From: Halorussus amylolyticus
GTDB lineage: Archaea > Halobacteriota > Halobacteria > Halobacteriales > Haladaptataceae
DNA: 64,000 nt
Assembly: GCF_004143485.2 (NCBI RefSeq)
Contig: NZ_ML974136.1
Coordinates: forward strand, 1 to 64,000
Direction: 5' to 3'
Numbering within the stretch: position 1 is the first letter of the stretch; each line of letters begins with the position of its first letter. A program made the translations under genes and the position numbers. The notes beneath the pieces were generated by a model. The model was not told the origin of the DNA, searched no databases, and saw only the letters and a program-made list of their open reading frames with translations. Positions 42,066-50,158 of this stretch are shown one piece after another.

Positions 42066-43313
42066 ATGGGACTTCAGAAATCGGACGCGTTCGACGTGGA
42101 GCGCATACGGGAGGACTTCCCCATCCTCGAACGCGAAGTCAACGACGGCCAGCAGGTGGTGTATCTCGACAACGGCGCGACGACCCAGAAGCCGAATCAG
42201 GTCATCGACGCCATGTCCGAGTACTACCGGACGTACAACGCGAACGTCCATCGCGGCATCCACCAACTCAGCCAAGAGGCCTCCATCGCCTACGAGGAGG
42301 CCCACGACACGGTCGCCGACTTCATCGGTGCGGACGGCCGCGAGGAGGTTGTGTTCACCAAGAACACCACCGAAGCCGAGAATCTGGTCGCCTACGCGTG
42401 GGGACTCAACGAACTCGGGCCGGGCGACGAGGTCGTGCTCACGGAGATGGAACACCACGCCTCGCTCGTGACGTGGCAACAAATCGGCAGGAAGACCGGT
42501 GCGGACGTGAAATTCATCCCCGTGACCGACAACGGCTACCTCGACATGGCGGCCGCGAGAGACCTCGTGACCGACGACACGGAGATGGTGAGCGCGGTCC
42601 ACGTCTCGAACACGCTCGGCACGATAAACCCGGCCGAAGAACTCGCGGACCTCGCCCACGACCACGACGCCTACGTCTTCCTCGACGGCGCGCAGGCGGT
42701 TCCCACGCGCCCGGTGGACGTGAAGGACCTCGACGCCGACTTCTACGCCTTCTCGGGCCACAAGATGGTCGGTCCGACCGGAATCGGGTGTCTCTACGGC
42801 AAAAAAGAGATTCTGGAGGAGATGGAACCGTACCTCTACGGCGGCGACATGATTCGGAAGGTCACGTTCGAGGAGACGACGTGGAACGACCTGCCGTGGA
42901 AGTTCGAGGCCGGGACGCCCAACATCGCCGAAGCCATCGGTCTCGCCGTGGCTGTCGAGTACCTCGAAGACATCGGGATGAGCAACGTCCAGCGCCACGA
43001 GGAGCGACTCGCGGGCTACGCCCTCGAACGGATGGCGGAACTCGACGACATCGAGGTGTACGGCCCGACCGACGCGCGCGACCGCGGCGGCCTCGTCTCG
43101 TTCAACCTCGACGGCGTCCACGCCCACGACCTCGCCTCTATCATGAACGACCACGGGGTCGCCATCCGGGCGGGCGACCACTGCACCCAACCGCTCCACG
43201 ACAAACTCGGCATCGCGGCGTCGGCGCGCGCATCGTTCTACATCTACAACACGACGGACGAAATCGACGCTCTGCTGGAGGCGGTTGACGACGCGCGGCA
43301 GTTGTTCGCCTGA
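42066..43313 (+). CDS. sufS: cysteine desulfurase SufS
   Basis: The 415-residue class V PLP enzyme takes sulfur from cysteine for Fe-S clusters. The PLP Lys is in 'FSGHKMVGPTGIG' (Lys233), the N-terminal signature is 'YLDNGATTQKP', the PLP ring is stacked by His in 'EMEHHASLVTW', and the sulfur-carrying Cys is in 'RAGDHCTQPL' (Cys373). It is a group II desulfurase (SufS), which usually works with SufU, found 1.3 kb downstream on the same strand. Confidence 0.95.
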   Translation: MGLQKSDAFDVERIREDFPILEREVNDGQQVVYLDNGATTQKPNQVIDAMSEYYRTYNANVHRGIHQLSQEASIAYEEAHDTVADFIGADGREEVVFTKNTTEAENLVAYAWGLNELGPGDEVVLTEMEHHASLVTWQQIGRKTGADVKFIPVTDNGYLDMAAARDLVTDDTEMVSAVHVSNTLGTINPAEELADLAHDHDAYVFLDGAQAVPTRPVDVKDLDADFYAFSGHKMVGPTGIGCLYGKKEILEEMEPYLYGGDMIRKVTFEETTWNDLPWKFEAGTPNIAEAIGLAVAVEYLEDIGMSNVQRHEERLAGYALERMAELDDIEVYGPTDARDRGGLVSFNLDGVHAHDLASIMNDHGVAIRAGDHCTQPLHDKLGIAASARASFYIYNTTDEIDALLEAVDDARQLFA

Positions 43314-43381
43314 CTACCGCGAGCGACCTGTTCGCCTGACGTTTCGATTCTTTTTCACGCTCGGCCTGCGTTCGCCGACCC

Positions 43382-44011
43382 ATGAGAGACGCAGTCCGCC
43401 GACGCGCCCGCGAATACTTCGATAGTGAATCGCCCGCGCACGACTGGCACCACGTCGAGCGGGTCGGCGAACTCGCCGAGACGCTCGCCGAGGCGTACGA
43501 GGTGGACGAGGACGTGCTGTTCGCCGCGGTCTGGCTCCACGACATCGGTCGGGCGAGAGAGGACCGCGGCGAAATCGAAGACCACGCCGAGTGGGGCGCG
43601 AGCGAGGCGGGCGACATCCTCGCGGACGGTCTCGGCGCTCGCGCCGAGACCGTCCGCGCCGTCCAGCACTGCATCCGGGCGCACCGCTACTCGAACGACG
43701 TGGAACCGGAGAGTCGGGAGGCCGAACTCCTCTCGGACGCCGACAATCTCGACGCGCTCGGTGCGGTCGGCATCGCGCGGTGTTTCGCGTACGGCGGCGA
43801 ACTCGGCCAAGTGCTGTACGACTCCGACTTGTCGCTCGAGGACGACGACACTGCCGCGGGAGCGACCCAGTTCAATCACTTCCACAAGAAGATTCTCTCG
43901 CTCCCCGACCGGATGTACACCGAGGCGGGCCGCGAACTCGCGGCGGAGCGCCGCGAGTTCGTCGTCGAATTTCTCGACCGATTCGAGCGCGAGGTCGCGG
44001 GCGAGGTCTGA
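43382..44011 (+). CDS. HD domain phosphohydrolase
   Basis: The 209-residue protein has the HD metal motifs: 'HDWHHVERV', 'WLHDIGRA', 'IRAHRYS' and 'SDADNLDALGAVG'. It should hydrolyse a nucleotide or other phosphate ester with divalent metals; YedJ-type proteins are the closest relatives I know. A perfect 17-bp hairpin (43621-43658) lies in the coding sequence between the first and third motifs. It is between sufS and sufU but there is no clear functional link. Confidence 0.86.
   Translation: MRDAVRRRAREYFDSESPAHDWHHVERVGELAETLAEAYEVDEDVLFAAVWLHDIGRAREDRGEIEDHAEWGASEAGDILADGLGARAETVRAVQHCIRAHRYSNDVEPESREAELLSDADNLDALGAVGIARCFAYGGELGQVLYDSDLSLEDDDTAAGATQFNHFHKKILSLPDRMYTEAGRELAAERREFVVEFLDRFEREVAGEV
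43621..43658. repeat. perfect hairpin, 17-bp stem, 4-nt loop, in the HD gene
   Basis: Bases 43621-43637 pair with 43642-43658 around CTCG. It encodes 'ADGLGARAETVRA' in the HD protein. Confidence 0.82.
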
Positions 44012-44074
44012 CCTCGCCGAATCTCCGAGACGCGAACCGTCCGTATTTTGTCGGGTGAGTTCCTCGCTCCGAAC

Positions 44075-44521
44075 ATGGTAGACTGGACACTCGCGGCGGT
44101 GATGGGTTCGCACACGCTGATGGCGGTCCTCTGGGCGGGCGGCTATCTGGTTACGTCGATGCTCGTCGTGCCCGCGGCAAAGCGTCACGACGCGCCCGGG
44201 TTCGCGCTCGACGTGCTCGACTCGCTGAAGTGGTTCGCGCTCGGGGGCATCGTAGTAATGGGCGCGTCGGGCGGCGCGGCGCTCCTGTTTCTCTACAACA
44301 ACGAACTCCCCGGCGGGTCGCGCGGCACGGCCCTGATAGCGATGATGACTCTCTACGGCGTCTTCTCGCTCACGAGCGTCTGGGCGTGGTGGGAGACCAA
44401 ATCCGCCCGCGAAGACCGCGTTTCGGCGCTCCCGACTCGGCTCAAGATGGCGTTCCGGACGAACGCGCTGGTCGCCACGCTCCTCGTACTGAACGCCTCG
44501 GTCATCGGCTACGTGGTCTGA
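44075..44521 (+). CDS. four-helix membrane protein, CopD-like
   Basis: The 148-residue protein has four hydrophobic helices (about 5-25, 48-72, 84-105, 128-147). The N-terminal helix carries 'SHTLMAVLWAGGYL', a His-containing pattern found in copper-resistance CopD and DUF2269-type proteins. A heme- or metal-related role is possible but not proved. I use ATG 44075. It lies 60 bases before sufU. Confidence 0.7.
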   Translation: MVDWTLAAVMGSHTLMAVLWAGGYLVTSMLVVPAAKRHDAPGFALDVLDSLKWFALGGIVVMGASGGAALLFLYNNELPGGSRGTALIAMMTLYGVFSLTSVWAWWETKSAREDRVSALPTRLKMAFRTNALVATLLVLNASVIGYVV

Positions 44522-44581
44522 ACCGCCGTAATCCCGCCTGCGCAACCCTTTTACGCGATACTCACCTACACTGCTCTAACA

Positions 44582-45001
44582 ATGGGCATGGGCTCGGACA
44601 TGTATCGTCAGCAGATTCTCGACCACTACAAGAACCCGCGGAATCACGGGGAACTGGACGAAAAGACCTACTCACACGCTGGCGAGAATCCGATGTGCGG
44701 CGACGAAATCGCCATCGACGTGAAACTCGACGACGACGAAGAGACCATCGAACGCGTCGCGTTTCGGGGCGACGGCTGTGCCATCAGTCAGGCCAGCGCG
44801 AGCATGCTGTCTCAGAAACTGCCGGGCATGTCGGTCGCGGAGATGCGCGAGATGGACCGCGACGACATCATCGATATGCTCGGCGTGGATATCAGCCCGA
44901 TGCGGGTGAAGTGCGCGGTCCTCGCCGAGAAGGTCGTGCAGGACGGCGTGGAGATTTACGAGGGCGAGAAGAACCTCGACAAGACCTCGACCGAGGAGTA
45001 G
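44582..45001 (+). CDS. sufU: Fe-S cluster scaffold/sulfur acceptor SufU
   Basis: The 139-residue protein has the three conserved cysteines Cys39 ('NPMCGDE'), Cys66 ('GDGCAISQAS') and Cys111 ('VKCAVLAEK'), with an insert before the third Cys as in SufU rather than IscU. SufU accepts sulfur from SufS or holds nascent clusters. SufS is encoded upstream on the same strand. A TTTTAC-type TATA lies about 25-30 bases before ATG 44582. Confidence 0.94.
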   Translation: MGMGSDMYRQQILDHYKNPRNHGELDEKTYSHAGENPMCGDEIAIDVKLDDDEETIERVAFRGDGCAISQASASMLSQKLPGMSVAEMREMDRDDIIDMLGVDISPMRVKCAVLAEKVVQDGVEIYEGEKNLDKTSTEE

Positions 45002-45018
45002 GCGGCCGCTTTTCCGAT

Positions 45019-46011
45019 TCACGCCGAGAGGCCGTAGTAGTCGGAGAACACCTCGACAGTCGCCTTGAACAGCGCGAGGATTATCGGACCGACGAACAGG
45101 CCGACGGGACCGAGGAAGTACGCCGCGCCGAACACACCTAGTAGAATCACGGCCGAGTGGAGCGACGACCCCTTCTCGATGACCATCGCCCGCAGGTAGT
45201 CGTCCACGATTGCGACGATGCTGAGTCCGTAGACGACGACCAGCACGCCAGCGAGTGGTCGGCCTTCCAGCGCCAGATACACTGCCGCCCCGCCGAGCAC
45301 CGGCGCGACGCCGACGATGGGAATCAGCGCCAGCACCACCATCACGCCGGTCCAGAACGTGGCGTTCGGGACGCCGGTCGCGAAGAGACCGAGTCCCGCG
45401 ACGAACCCCTGCACGAACGCGACGAAGATGTGTCCCTTCAGCACGGCCCACGTCGCGTCCTCGGCCTCCGCGTAGAGTTCGTCCTGCACCTCGCGCGGGA
45501 GCGGCGTGACGCGCTTGGTCCACCGAACGAGGTCTTCGCCGTCCTTGAGCAGGTAGTAGAGGAGGAACACGAGCAACAGGAGTCCCAAGAACGCGTGGAC
45601 TCCGGCCTCGGCGATTTGCGACGTTCGCTCGCCGATGCCCGCCGTGATTCCCGAGAACAGCCTCTCGACAATCGGTCCAATCCGGATTCCGAGCGAGTTC
45701 TCCACGCTGGTCTGGACCGACTGGAGTCCCCGGAGGTCGTCCACCGAGGTCGGAAGGCTCTCGATTTCTACGAGACCAACCGTCACGAGGAGCGCAACCG
45801 GGCCGAGGACCGCCACGGCCGCGAGCGTGACGAGTCCGGCGGCCGCTACTCGCTCGTCGACGACCGGTTCCAGTCGCCGCTGGAGGGGGGTGAACACGAA
45901 CGCCAGCAACACCGCTCCGAGAACGTACCCGAGAAACGGTCGGACGACGAGCGCGGAGAGAATCGCCAGCGCTCCGACAACCACGATTGCGAACCCGGTC
46001 CGCGCCTTCAT
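45019..46011 (-). CDS. AI-2E family transporter (PerM/YdiK-like)
   Basis: The 330-residue protein has seven to eight hydrophobic helices in the AI-2E pattern: two helices at the N-terminus, a soluble helical region (about 65-130) and C-terminal helices with 'GVAPVLGGAAVYLALEGR' and 'FLGPVGLFVGPIILALFK'. Related proteins are exporters or Na+/H+ antiporters; autoinducer export is not shown in archaea. It converges with sufU. Confidence 0.87.
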   Translation of the reverse strand: MKARTGFAIVVVGALAILSALVVRPFLGYVLGAVLLAFVFTPLQRRLEPVVDERVAAAGLVTLAAVAVLGPVALLVTVGLVEIESLPTSVDDLRGLQSVQTSVENSLGIRIGPIVERLFSGITAGIGERTSQIAEAGVHAFLGLLLLVFLLYYLLKDGEDLVRWTKRVTPLPREVQDELYAEAEDATWAVLKGHIFVAFVQGFVAGLGLFATGVPNATFWTGVMVVLALIPIVGVAPVLGGAAVYLALEGRPLAGVLVVVYGLSIVAIVDDYLRAMVIEKGSSLHSAVILLGVFGAAYFLGPVGLFVGPIILALFKATVEVFSDYYGLSA

Positions 46012-46108
46012 GCGCCACGAATACGGCCCTCGTCCGTAAAGGCAGAAGGGCCGGAATCGGGTGGCTACACGTTCTATATCGTGATTCGGGGGACGAGGGT
46101 CCGTACCG

Positions 46109-46145
46109 TCGGCGAACCGAGGCGCATAGCGCCTCGGTTCGCCGA
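46109..46145. terminator. perfect hairpin, 17-bp stem, 3-nt loop, downstream of radA
   Basis: Bases 46109-46125 pair with 46129-46145 around ATA. It begins 14 bases after the radA stop codon (minus strand) and lies before the AI-2E gene start, so it could terminate radA. It also belongs by form to the hairpin family seen elsewhere. Confidence 0.7.
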
Positions 46146-46158
46146 ACTGTCGAGGTCG

Positions 46159-47190
46159 TTATTCGGGCTTCAGTCCGCCGTCTTGGACGCGCATCACGGC
46201 CTCGCCGTCGGCGAGGTTCGGCGCGTCTACGAGTCGGACGATGCGCTTGTCGCCCTTCGATTTCCGGAGGTAGATGCGGAACGTCGATTTGTGACCGAGG
46301 ATGTTACCGCCGATTGGCTGGGTCGGGTCGCCGAAGAACGAGTCGGGGTTCGACGCGACCTGATTCGTGACCACGATGGCGGTGTTGTGGAGGTTCCCGA
46401 CCTTGTCGAGGTCGTGGAGGTGCTTGTTGAGCTTCTGCTGGCGCTCGGCGAGTTCGCCACGACCGACGTACTCCGCGCGGAAGTGGGCGGTGAGCGAGTC
46501 CACGCAGAGCAGGCGGATGGGGTACTCGTCCTCTTGGGTCTCGCTCGCGAGCTCTTGGGCCTTCTCCGCGAGGAGCATCTGGTGGTTGGAGTTGAACGCC
46601 TTCGCGACGTGGATGTGGTCGAGGACGCTCTCGACGAGTTCGTCCATCGCTTCGTCGTCGTCGGGCGTGCCCTCTATCTCGCGGTCGTCCATGAGCGCCT
46701 GGAGCGCGTCGTCTTCGAGACCCCGAACCATGTCGTCGATTCGCTCGGGCCGGAAGGTGTCCTCGCTGTCGATGAACATCGCGGCTCCGCCGAGACCGCC
46801 CTGCTCTTTCGGAAGCTGGACGTTAACCGCGAGCTGGTGGGTGACCTGCGATTTCCCGGCTCCGAACTCGCCGTACACTTCGGTGATGGACTGGGTTTCG
46901 ACGCCGCCGCCGAGCAGGTCGTCCACCTCGTCGATTTTCCAGCTGAGCTTTCCAATTTTCTCGCGTCGTTCGAGGACCGCCGCACCGGTCTCGAATCCGC
47001 CCACGTCGGCGGCCTTGCGGGCCGCCTGAACGATGTCCGCCGCGGTCGATTCGCCCACGTCGGCGGTGTTCGAGAGCTCGGCGGGACTCGCTACTGCGAG
47101 ACTGGGATAGGAGTCGAATCCTGCGTCGTGAAGCTTTTCGGCCGTCGCCGGACCCACGCCCGGTAGTTCTTCGAGGTCTTCGTCTGGCAT
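46159..47190 (-). CDS. radA: DNA repair and recombination protein RadA
   Basis: The 343-residue recombinase has an N-terminal helix-hairpin-helix domain (about 5-60, '[19 protein letters not shown]'), Walker A 'GEFGAGKSQ' (107-114), Walker B '[14 protein letters not shown]' and the L2 region '[21 protein letters not shown]'. It forms filaments on single-stranded DNA for homologous recombination. No intein is present. Its Holliday junction partner Hjc is encoded at 59 kb. Confidence 0.96.
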   Translation of the reverse strand: MPDEDLEELPGVGPATAEKLHDAGFDSYPSLAVASPAELSNTADVGESTAADIVQAARKAADVGGFETGAAVLERREKIGKLSWKIDEVDDLLGGGVETQSITEVYGEFGAGKSQVTHQLAVNVQLPKEQGGLGGAAMFIDSEDTFRPERIDDMVRGLEDDALQALMDDREIEGTPDDDEAMDELVESVLDHIHVAKAFNSNHQMLLAEKAQELASETQEDEYPIRLLCVDSLTAHFRAEYVGRGELAERQQKLNKHLHDLDKVGNLHNTAIVVTNQVASNPDSFFGDPTQPIGGNILGHKSTFRIYLRKSKGDKRIVRLVDAPNLADGEAVMRVQDGGLKPE

Positions 47191-47271
47191 CGTAATTCTG
47201 GCTTGTGCGCCTCGTCATATAAACCCCCGTTAACAGTAGAGTGAAAGTGAAAATGCAAGCAGGCGGAGCGA

Positions 47272-47289
47272 GTCAGACGTGCGTCTGAC
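47272..47289. promoter_or_regulatory. palindrome upstream of radA
   Basis: GTCAGACG-TG-CGTCTGAC is an 8+2+8 perfect palindrome 82-99 bases before the radA ATG, followed by TTTAAA. A half of the same word, GCGTCAGAC, also appears in the inverted repeat at 2345-2378. It could be a regulatory or terminator element. Confidence 0.3.
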
Positions 47290-47364
47290 GCGGTTTAAAA
47301 AGGGATGACGAGACGGGGCCGGGTCGGCCTCCCGTCGGTCCGACCGCGGTTCGGGCGCGTCAGT

Positions 47365-47970
47365 TCACTCCCACGGATGCTGGCCGGGCGCGTCGGGCCA
47401 GAGGGGGTACCAGTACTCCTTGTCGCTCTCGACTTCGAGTTCGCGGTCGAGGTTGCTCTCCAGTTTGAACTCCGCGCCCGAGTCGCGGTCGCTCGTGCCC
47501 TGCGGAACGAAGGGGTAGTACGACCCGCGCCGGAACGAGTACACCCAGTAGGCGTGGGTCCCGTCGCGGTCGAATCCGAATATCGCGGCGAGTAACCGAG
47601 AGCCGTAGCCGTGTTCGATGAGCGTGTCGGCCGCGAAGTGGAGGCTCGTCACGAGGTCCTCGAAGTCGTCGTCGCGCAGGACGACCCACGAGTAGCCGTA
47701 GTCGTCGGTGTGGCCCTCGGCCTCGGTGCCGGTCTCCTCCGCGCCGAACTCCAGAATATCGTGTACCTCGTCGAGCGCGTCCTGAAAGTCTGTGTTGTCC
47801 ACTTCCGAGAAACACAGCGCGGCCTCGCCGACCGCTTCGTAGCCCATCTCGGCCTCCATCGTGATGTAGGCCGTGCTCATCCCGAACAGGTCCTCGGGGT
47901 CCGCCTTCCGGGTCGCGTCGGCCTCGGCGCGGATGCCCAGCACCTCTCGAAGTCCGTCGAACAGTCCCAT
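47365..47970 (-). CDS. pspAB: PspA-associated protein PspAB-like
   Basis: The 201-residue protein begins 'MGLFDGLREVLGI' and has 'EDLFGMSTAYITMEAEMGYEAVG' and 'DDYGYSWVVLRDDDFEDLVTSLHFAADTL', a pattern I associate with PspAB, a partner of phage-shock protein A. A gene for HtpX, another member of this envelope-stress set, lies 344 bases upstream on the same strand. The remaining PspA genes are not here. The function is membrane stress support, by association only. Confidence 0.75.
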   Translation of the reverse strand: MGLFDGLREVLGIRAEADATRKADPEDLFGMSTAYITMEAEMGYEAVGEAALCFSEVDNTDFQDALDEVHDILEFGAEETGTEAEGHTDDYGYSWVVLRDDDFEDLVTSLHFAADTLIEHGYGSRLLAAIFGFDRDGTHAYWVYSFRRGSYYPFVPQGTSDRDSGAEFKLESNLDRELEVESDKEYWYPLWPDAPGQHPWE

Positions 47971-48076
47971 GCGCGTGTGTACGCAGTCGTCGGTAAAAAG
48001 GAAGGTGTCCTATGAACGGATGGAATTATTATTGAGTTACTCTGAACCGCGAGGAGGAAGTCGATGAAGGTGGCTC

Positions 48077-48200
48077 AGAAAGCCCCCGCTCGCTCGCGGT
48101 CGCTGACCGACATATCCACGCCTCTCAGCACCGCCCGGCGCGGATAGTGGTCGGTCAGACGACCACGGCCTACGGCCGCGAGCGAGCGGCCCCTTTCAGT
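48077..48200. repeat. nested inverted-repeat element, intergenic
   Basis: A perfect 14-bp inverted repeat (48086-48099 and 48176-48189), a second one inside it (about 48102-48111 with 48150-48159, nine of ten pairs), and AGAAAG/CTTTC ends give a symmetric ~120-base unit. It fits a large hairpin or a small non-coding mobile element. It lies in the 344-bp gap between htpX and pspAB (47971-48314); nothing else in the gap looks like a gene. Confidence 0.6.
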
Positions 48201-48314
48201 CCACCCAGACGCGGTAGAACCGTGCCCGCGGGCGTCAGCGAGGCGCTCAACCGACAGCGCGGCGGCTACGCCTACGTTGAGGTGCCGTGACGGCCGAAAA
48301 GCGAGTTCGTCGTC

Positions 48315-49190
48315 TCAGGCCGACTCCATCTGGCGTTCGAGGTCGCGGAGCGCGTCGATGCGCTTCTCGGTGTCCGGGTGGGTGCTGAACAGTTTGCTGA
48401 TGAGACCGCTCTTGATGGGGATGATGAAGAAGGCGTTCATCTCCGACTCCGAGCGGAGGTCGTCTTTCGGCACCTTGTCCATCTCGCCCGAAATCTTCAT
48501 CAGCGCCGACGCGAGCGCCGCGGGCTTGCCGGTGATGGTCGCCGCGCCGCGGTCGGCGGCGTACTCGCGGTACCGCGACAGCGCCCGGATGAGGAAGAAG
48601 CTGATGACCCAAACCACGAGCGACGCCACGATGGCGACCCAGACGGGCATCTGGTTCCGACTGTCGCCGCCACCGCCGAACCACCAGCCCCACCGGACCA
48701 CGAGGAACGCGATGGTTGAGAGGAACGACGCGATGGTCATCACCATCATGTCGCGGTTCTTGACGTGGGCGAGTTCGTGGGCCATCACGCCCTCCAGTTC
48801 CTCCTGGTCGAGCGAGCGCATCAGGCCGGTCGTGACCGCGACCGCGGCGTTGTCCTGCGAGCGTCCCGTCGCGAACGCGTTCGGGACGCGACTGTCCACG
48901 ACCGCGACCTTCGGTTTCGGCAGGTCGGCCTGCTGGGAGAGCCGTCCAATCATCCGGTGGAGTTCGGGGTACTCGTCCTCGCTGACCTCCTTCGCACCCA
49001 TGCTCCACAGCGTGAGTTTGTCGCTAAAGAAGAACTGCCCGAGCGAGAACGCGCCCATTATCGCGACGAGGAACACCAACCTGACCCCGACTTGTGACAA
49101 CACGCCGATGAACACGACGTACAGCGCGAACAGTAGGAACATCGTGAGGACCATCCGACCGCGGAGTCCCCAGTCTGCTTTCCATTCCAT
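48315..49190 (-). CDS. htpX: HtpX-type M48 membrane protease
   Basis: The 291-residue protein has two N-terminal helices, the zinc motif 'MAHELAHVKN' (HELAH, His138-His142), two more helices (about 150-200) and the third zinc ligand in 'SRYREYAADRGAA'. HtpX cleaves misfolded membrane proteins on the cytosolic side. ATG 49190 is chosen, as the family starts just before the first helix. It pairs with pspAB downstream. Confidence 0.92.
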   Translation of the reverse strand: MEWKADWGLRGRMVLTMFLLFALYVVFIGVLSQVGVRLVFLVAIMGAFSLGQFFFSDKLTLWSMGAKEVSEDEYPELHRMIGRLSQQADLPKPKVAVVDSRVPNAFATGRSQDNAAVAVTTGLMRSLDQEELEGVMAHELAHVKNRDMMVMTIASFLSTIAFLVVRWGWWFGGGGDSRNQMPVWVAIVASLVVWVISFFLIRALSRYREYAADRGAATITGKPAALASALMKISGEMDKVPKDDLRSESEMNAFFIIPIKSGLISKLFSTHPDTEKRIDALRDLERQMESA

Positions 49191-49315
49191 ACCCGACCAT
49201 AGGGGGTCACCCGTTTTAAACGTTCTTTGAACTGTCGCGCAGACTCCAACGTAAACGCGCGTCGCCGCCGCCCCCGCCAAACGTATTTATCCGCGGTCGT
49301 TGTCCGTTCTCTGCG

Positions 49316-50068
49316 ATGGCCCAGTCCACGACGAGACCCCTCAAGCGCGTCGCCACCGCGACCGGTCTCTCGGTGCTCGGGGTCGCGTTCAGCGTCCTGC
49401 TCTCGATTCCCGTCTTCTTCGTCTCGCTCGACCTCCTGACCGAGTTCGTGGTCGCGCTCGTCCTCTCGGAGTTGGGGTTCGTGGCGGCCGCGCTCGTGTT
49501 CCTCCGGGCGACCGGACGGGGGTGGGACTACCTGAATCTCGGCTTCCTGAGCCGTCGGGAGGTCGGCTTCGTCGTCGCCGGAACGGTCGGTCTGTTCGTC
49601 TTCCGAATCGTCGCCATCCTCGCGGCCCAGGCGCTCGGCCTGCCGCTCGCGGGCAACTCCATCACCCAGCTCGCCGAAGAGGGCGTGCTGGCGACCCTCC
49701 TCGTACTGATTCCGCTGTCGATACTCGTAATCGGCCCGGCCGAGGAGTTGCTGTTCCGCGGGGTCGTCCAGCCGTACCTCTCGGAGTCGATTCCCGAGTG
49801 GGCCGCCATCGTGTTTGCGAGCGTCCTGTTCGCGCTCGTCCACGTCCCGACCTCGTTCGTCGCCACGCCGAATCCCGTCGCGGTGGGCGTTACCCTGACG
49901 ATTCTGTTCGGACTGTCGATTCTGCTCGGATACCTCTACGTCTGGTCCGGAAATCTGCTCGTGCCGATTCTGGTCCACGGCTTCTACGACGCGCTCCTGT
50001 TCGCGCTGGCCTACCTCGTGCTTTCGAGCGACGACCTCTCGGCCGTCCTCGCCAGCGCCATGGGGTAG
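49316..50068 (+). CDS. CPBP family intramembrane metalloprotease
   Basis: The 250-residue protein has about seven helices and the CPBP motifs: 'PAEELLFRGVVQPYL' (Glu143, Glu144, Arg), 'FALVHVPT' and 'VHGFYDALLFA'. These are the Rce1/Abi metal ligands. Substrate unknown; relatives process prenylated proteins or bacteriocin-type peptides. A TATTTAT box lies about 30 bases before ATG 49316. It diverges from htpX. Confidence 0.9.
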   Translation: MAQSTTRPLKRVATATGLSVLGVAFSVLLSIPVFFVSLDLLTEFVVALVLSELGFVAAALVFLRATGRGWDYLNLGFLSRREVGFVVAGTVGLFVFRIVAILAAQALGLPLAGNSITQLAEEGVLATLLVLIPLSILVIGPAEELLFRGVVQPYLSESIPEWAAIVFASVLFALVHVPTSFVATPNPVAVGVTLTILFGLSILLGYLYVWSGNLLVPILVHGFYDALLFALAYLVLSSDDLSAVLASAMG

Positions 50069-50158
50069 TTTCCGACATCGGACACGTTTTCGCTCGGAGA
50101 AACCGACGCTGGCTGTCTGTTCGGGTAAATTTATCTTGGAGGCCGCCAACACGCGTGT

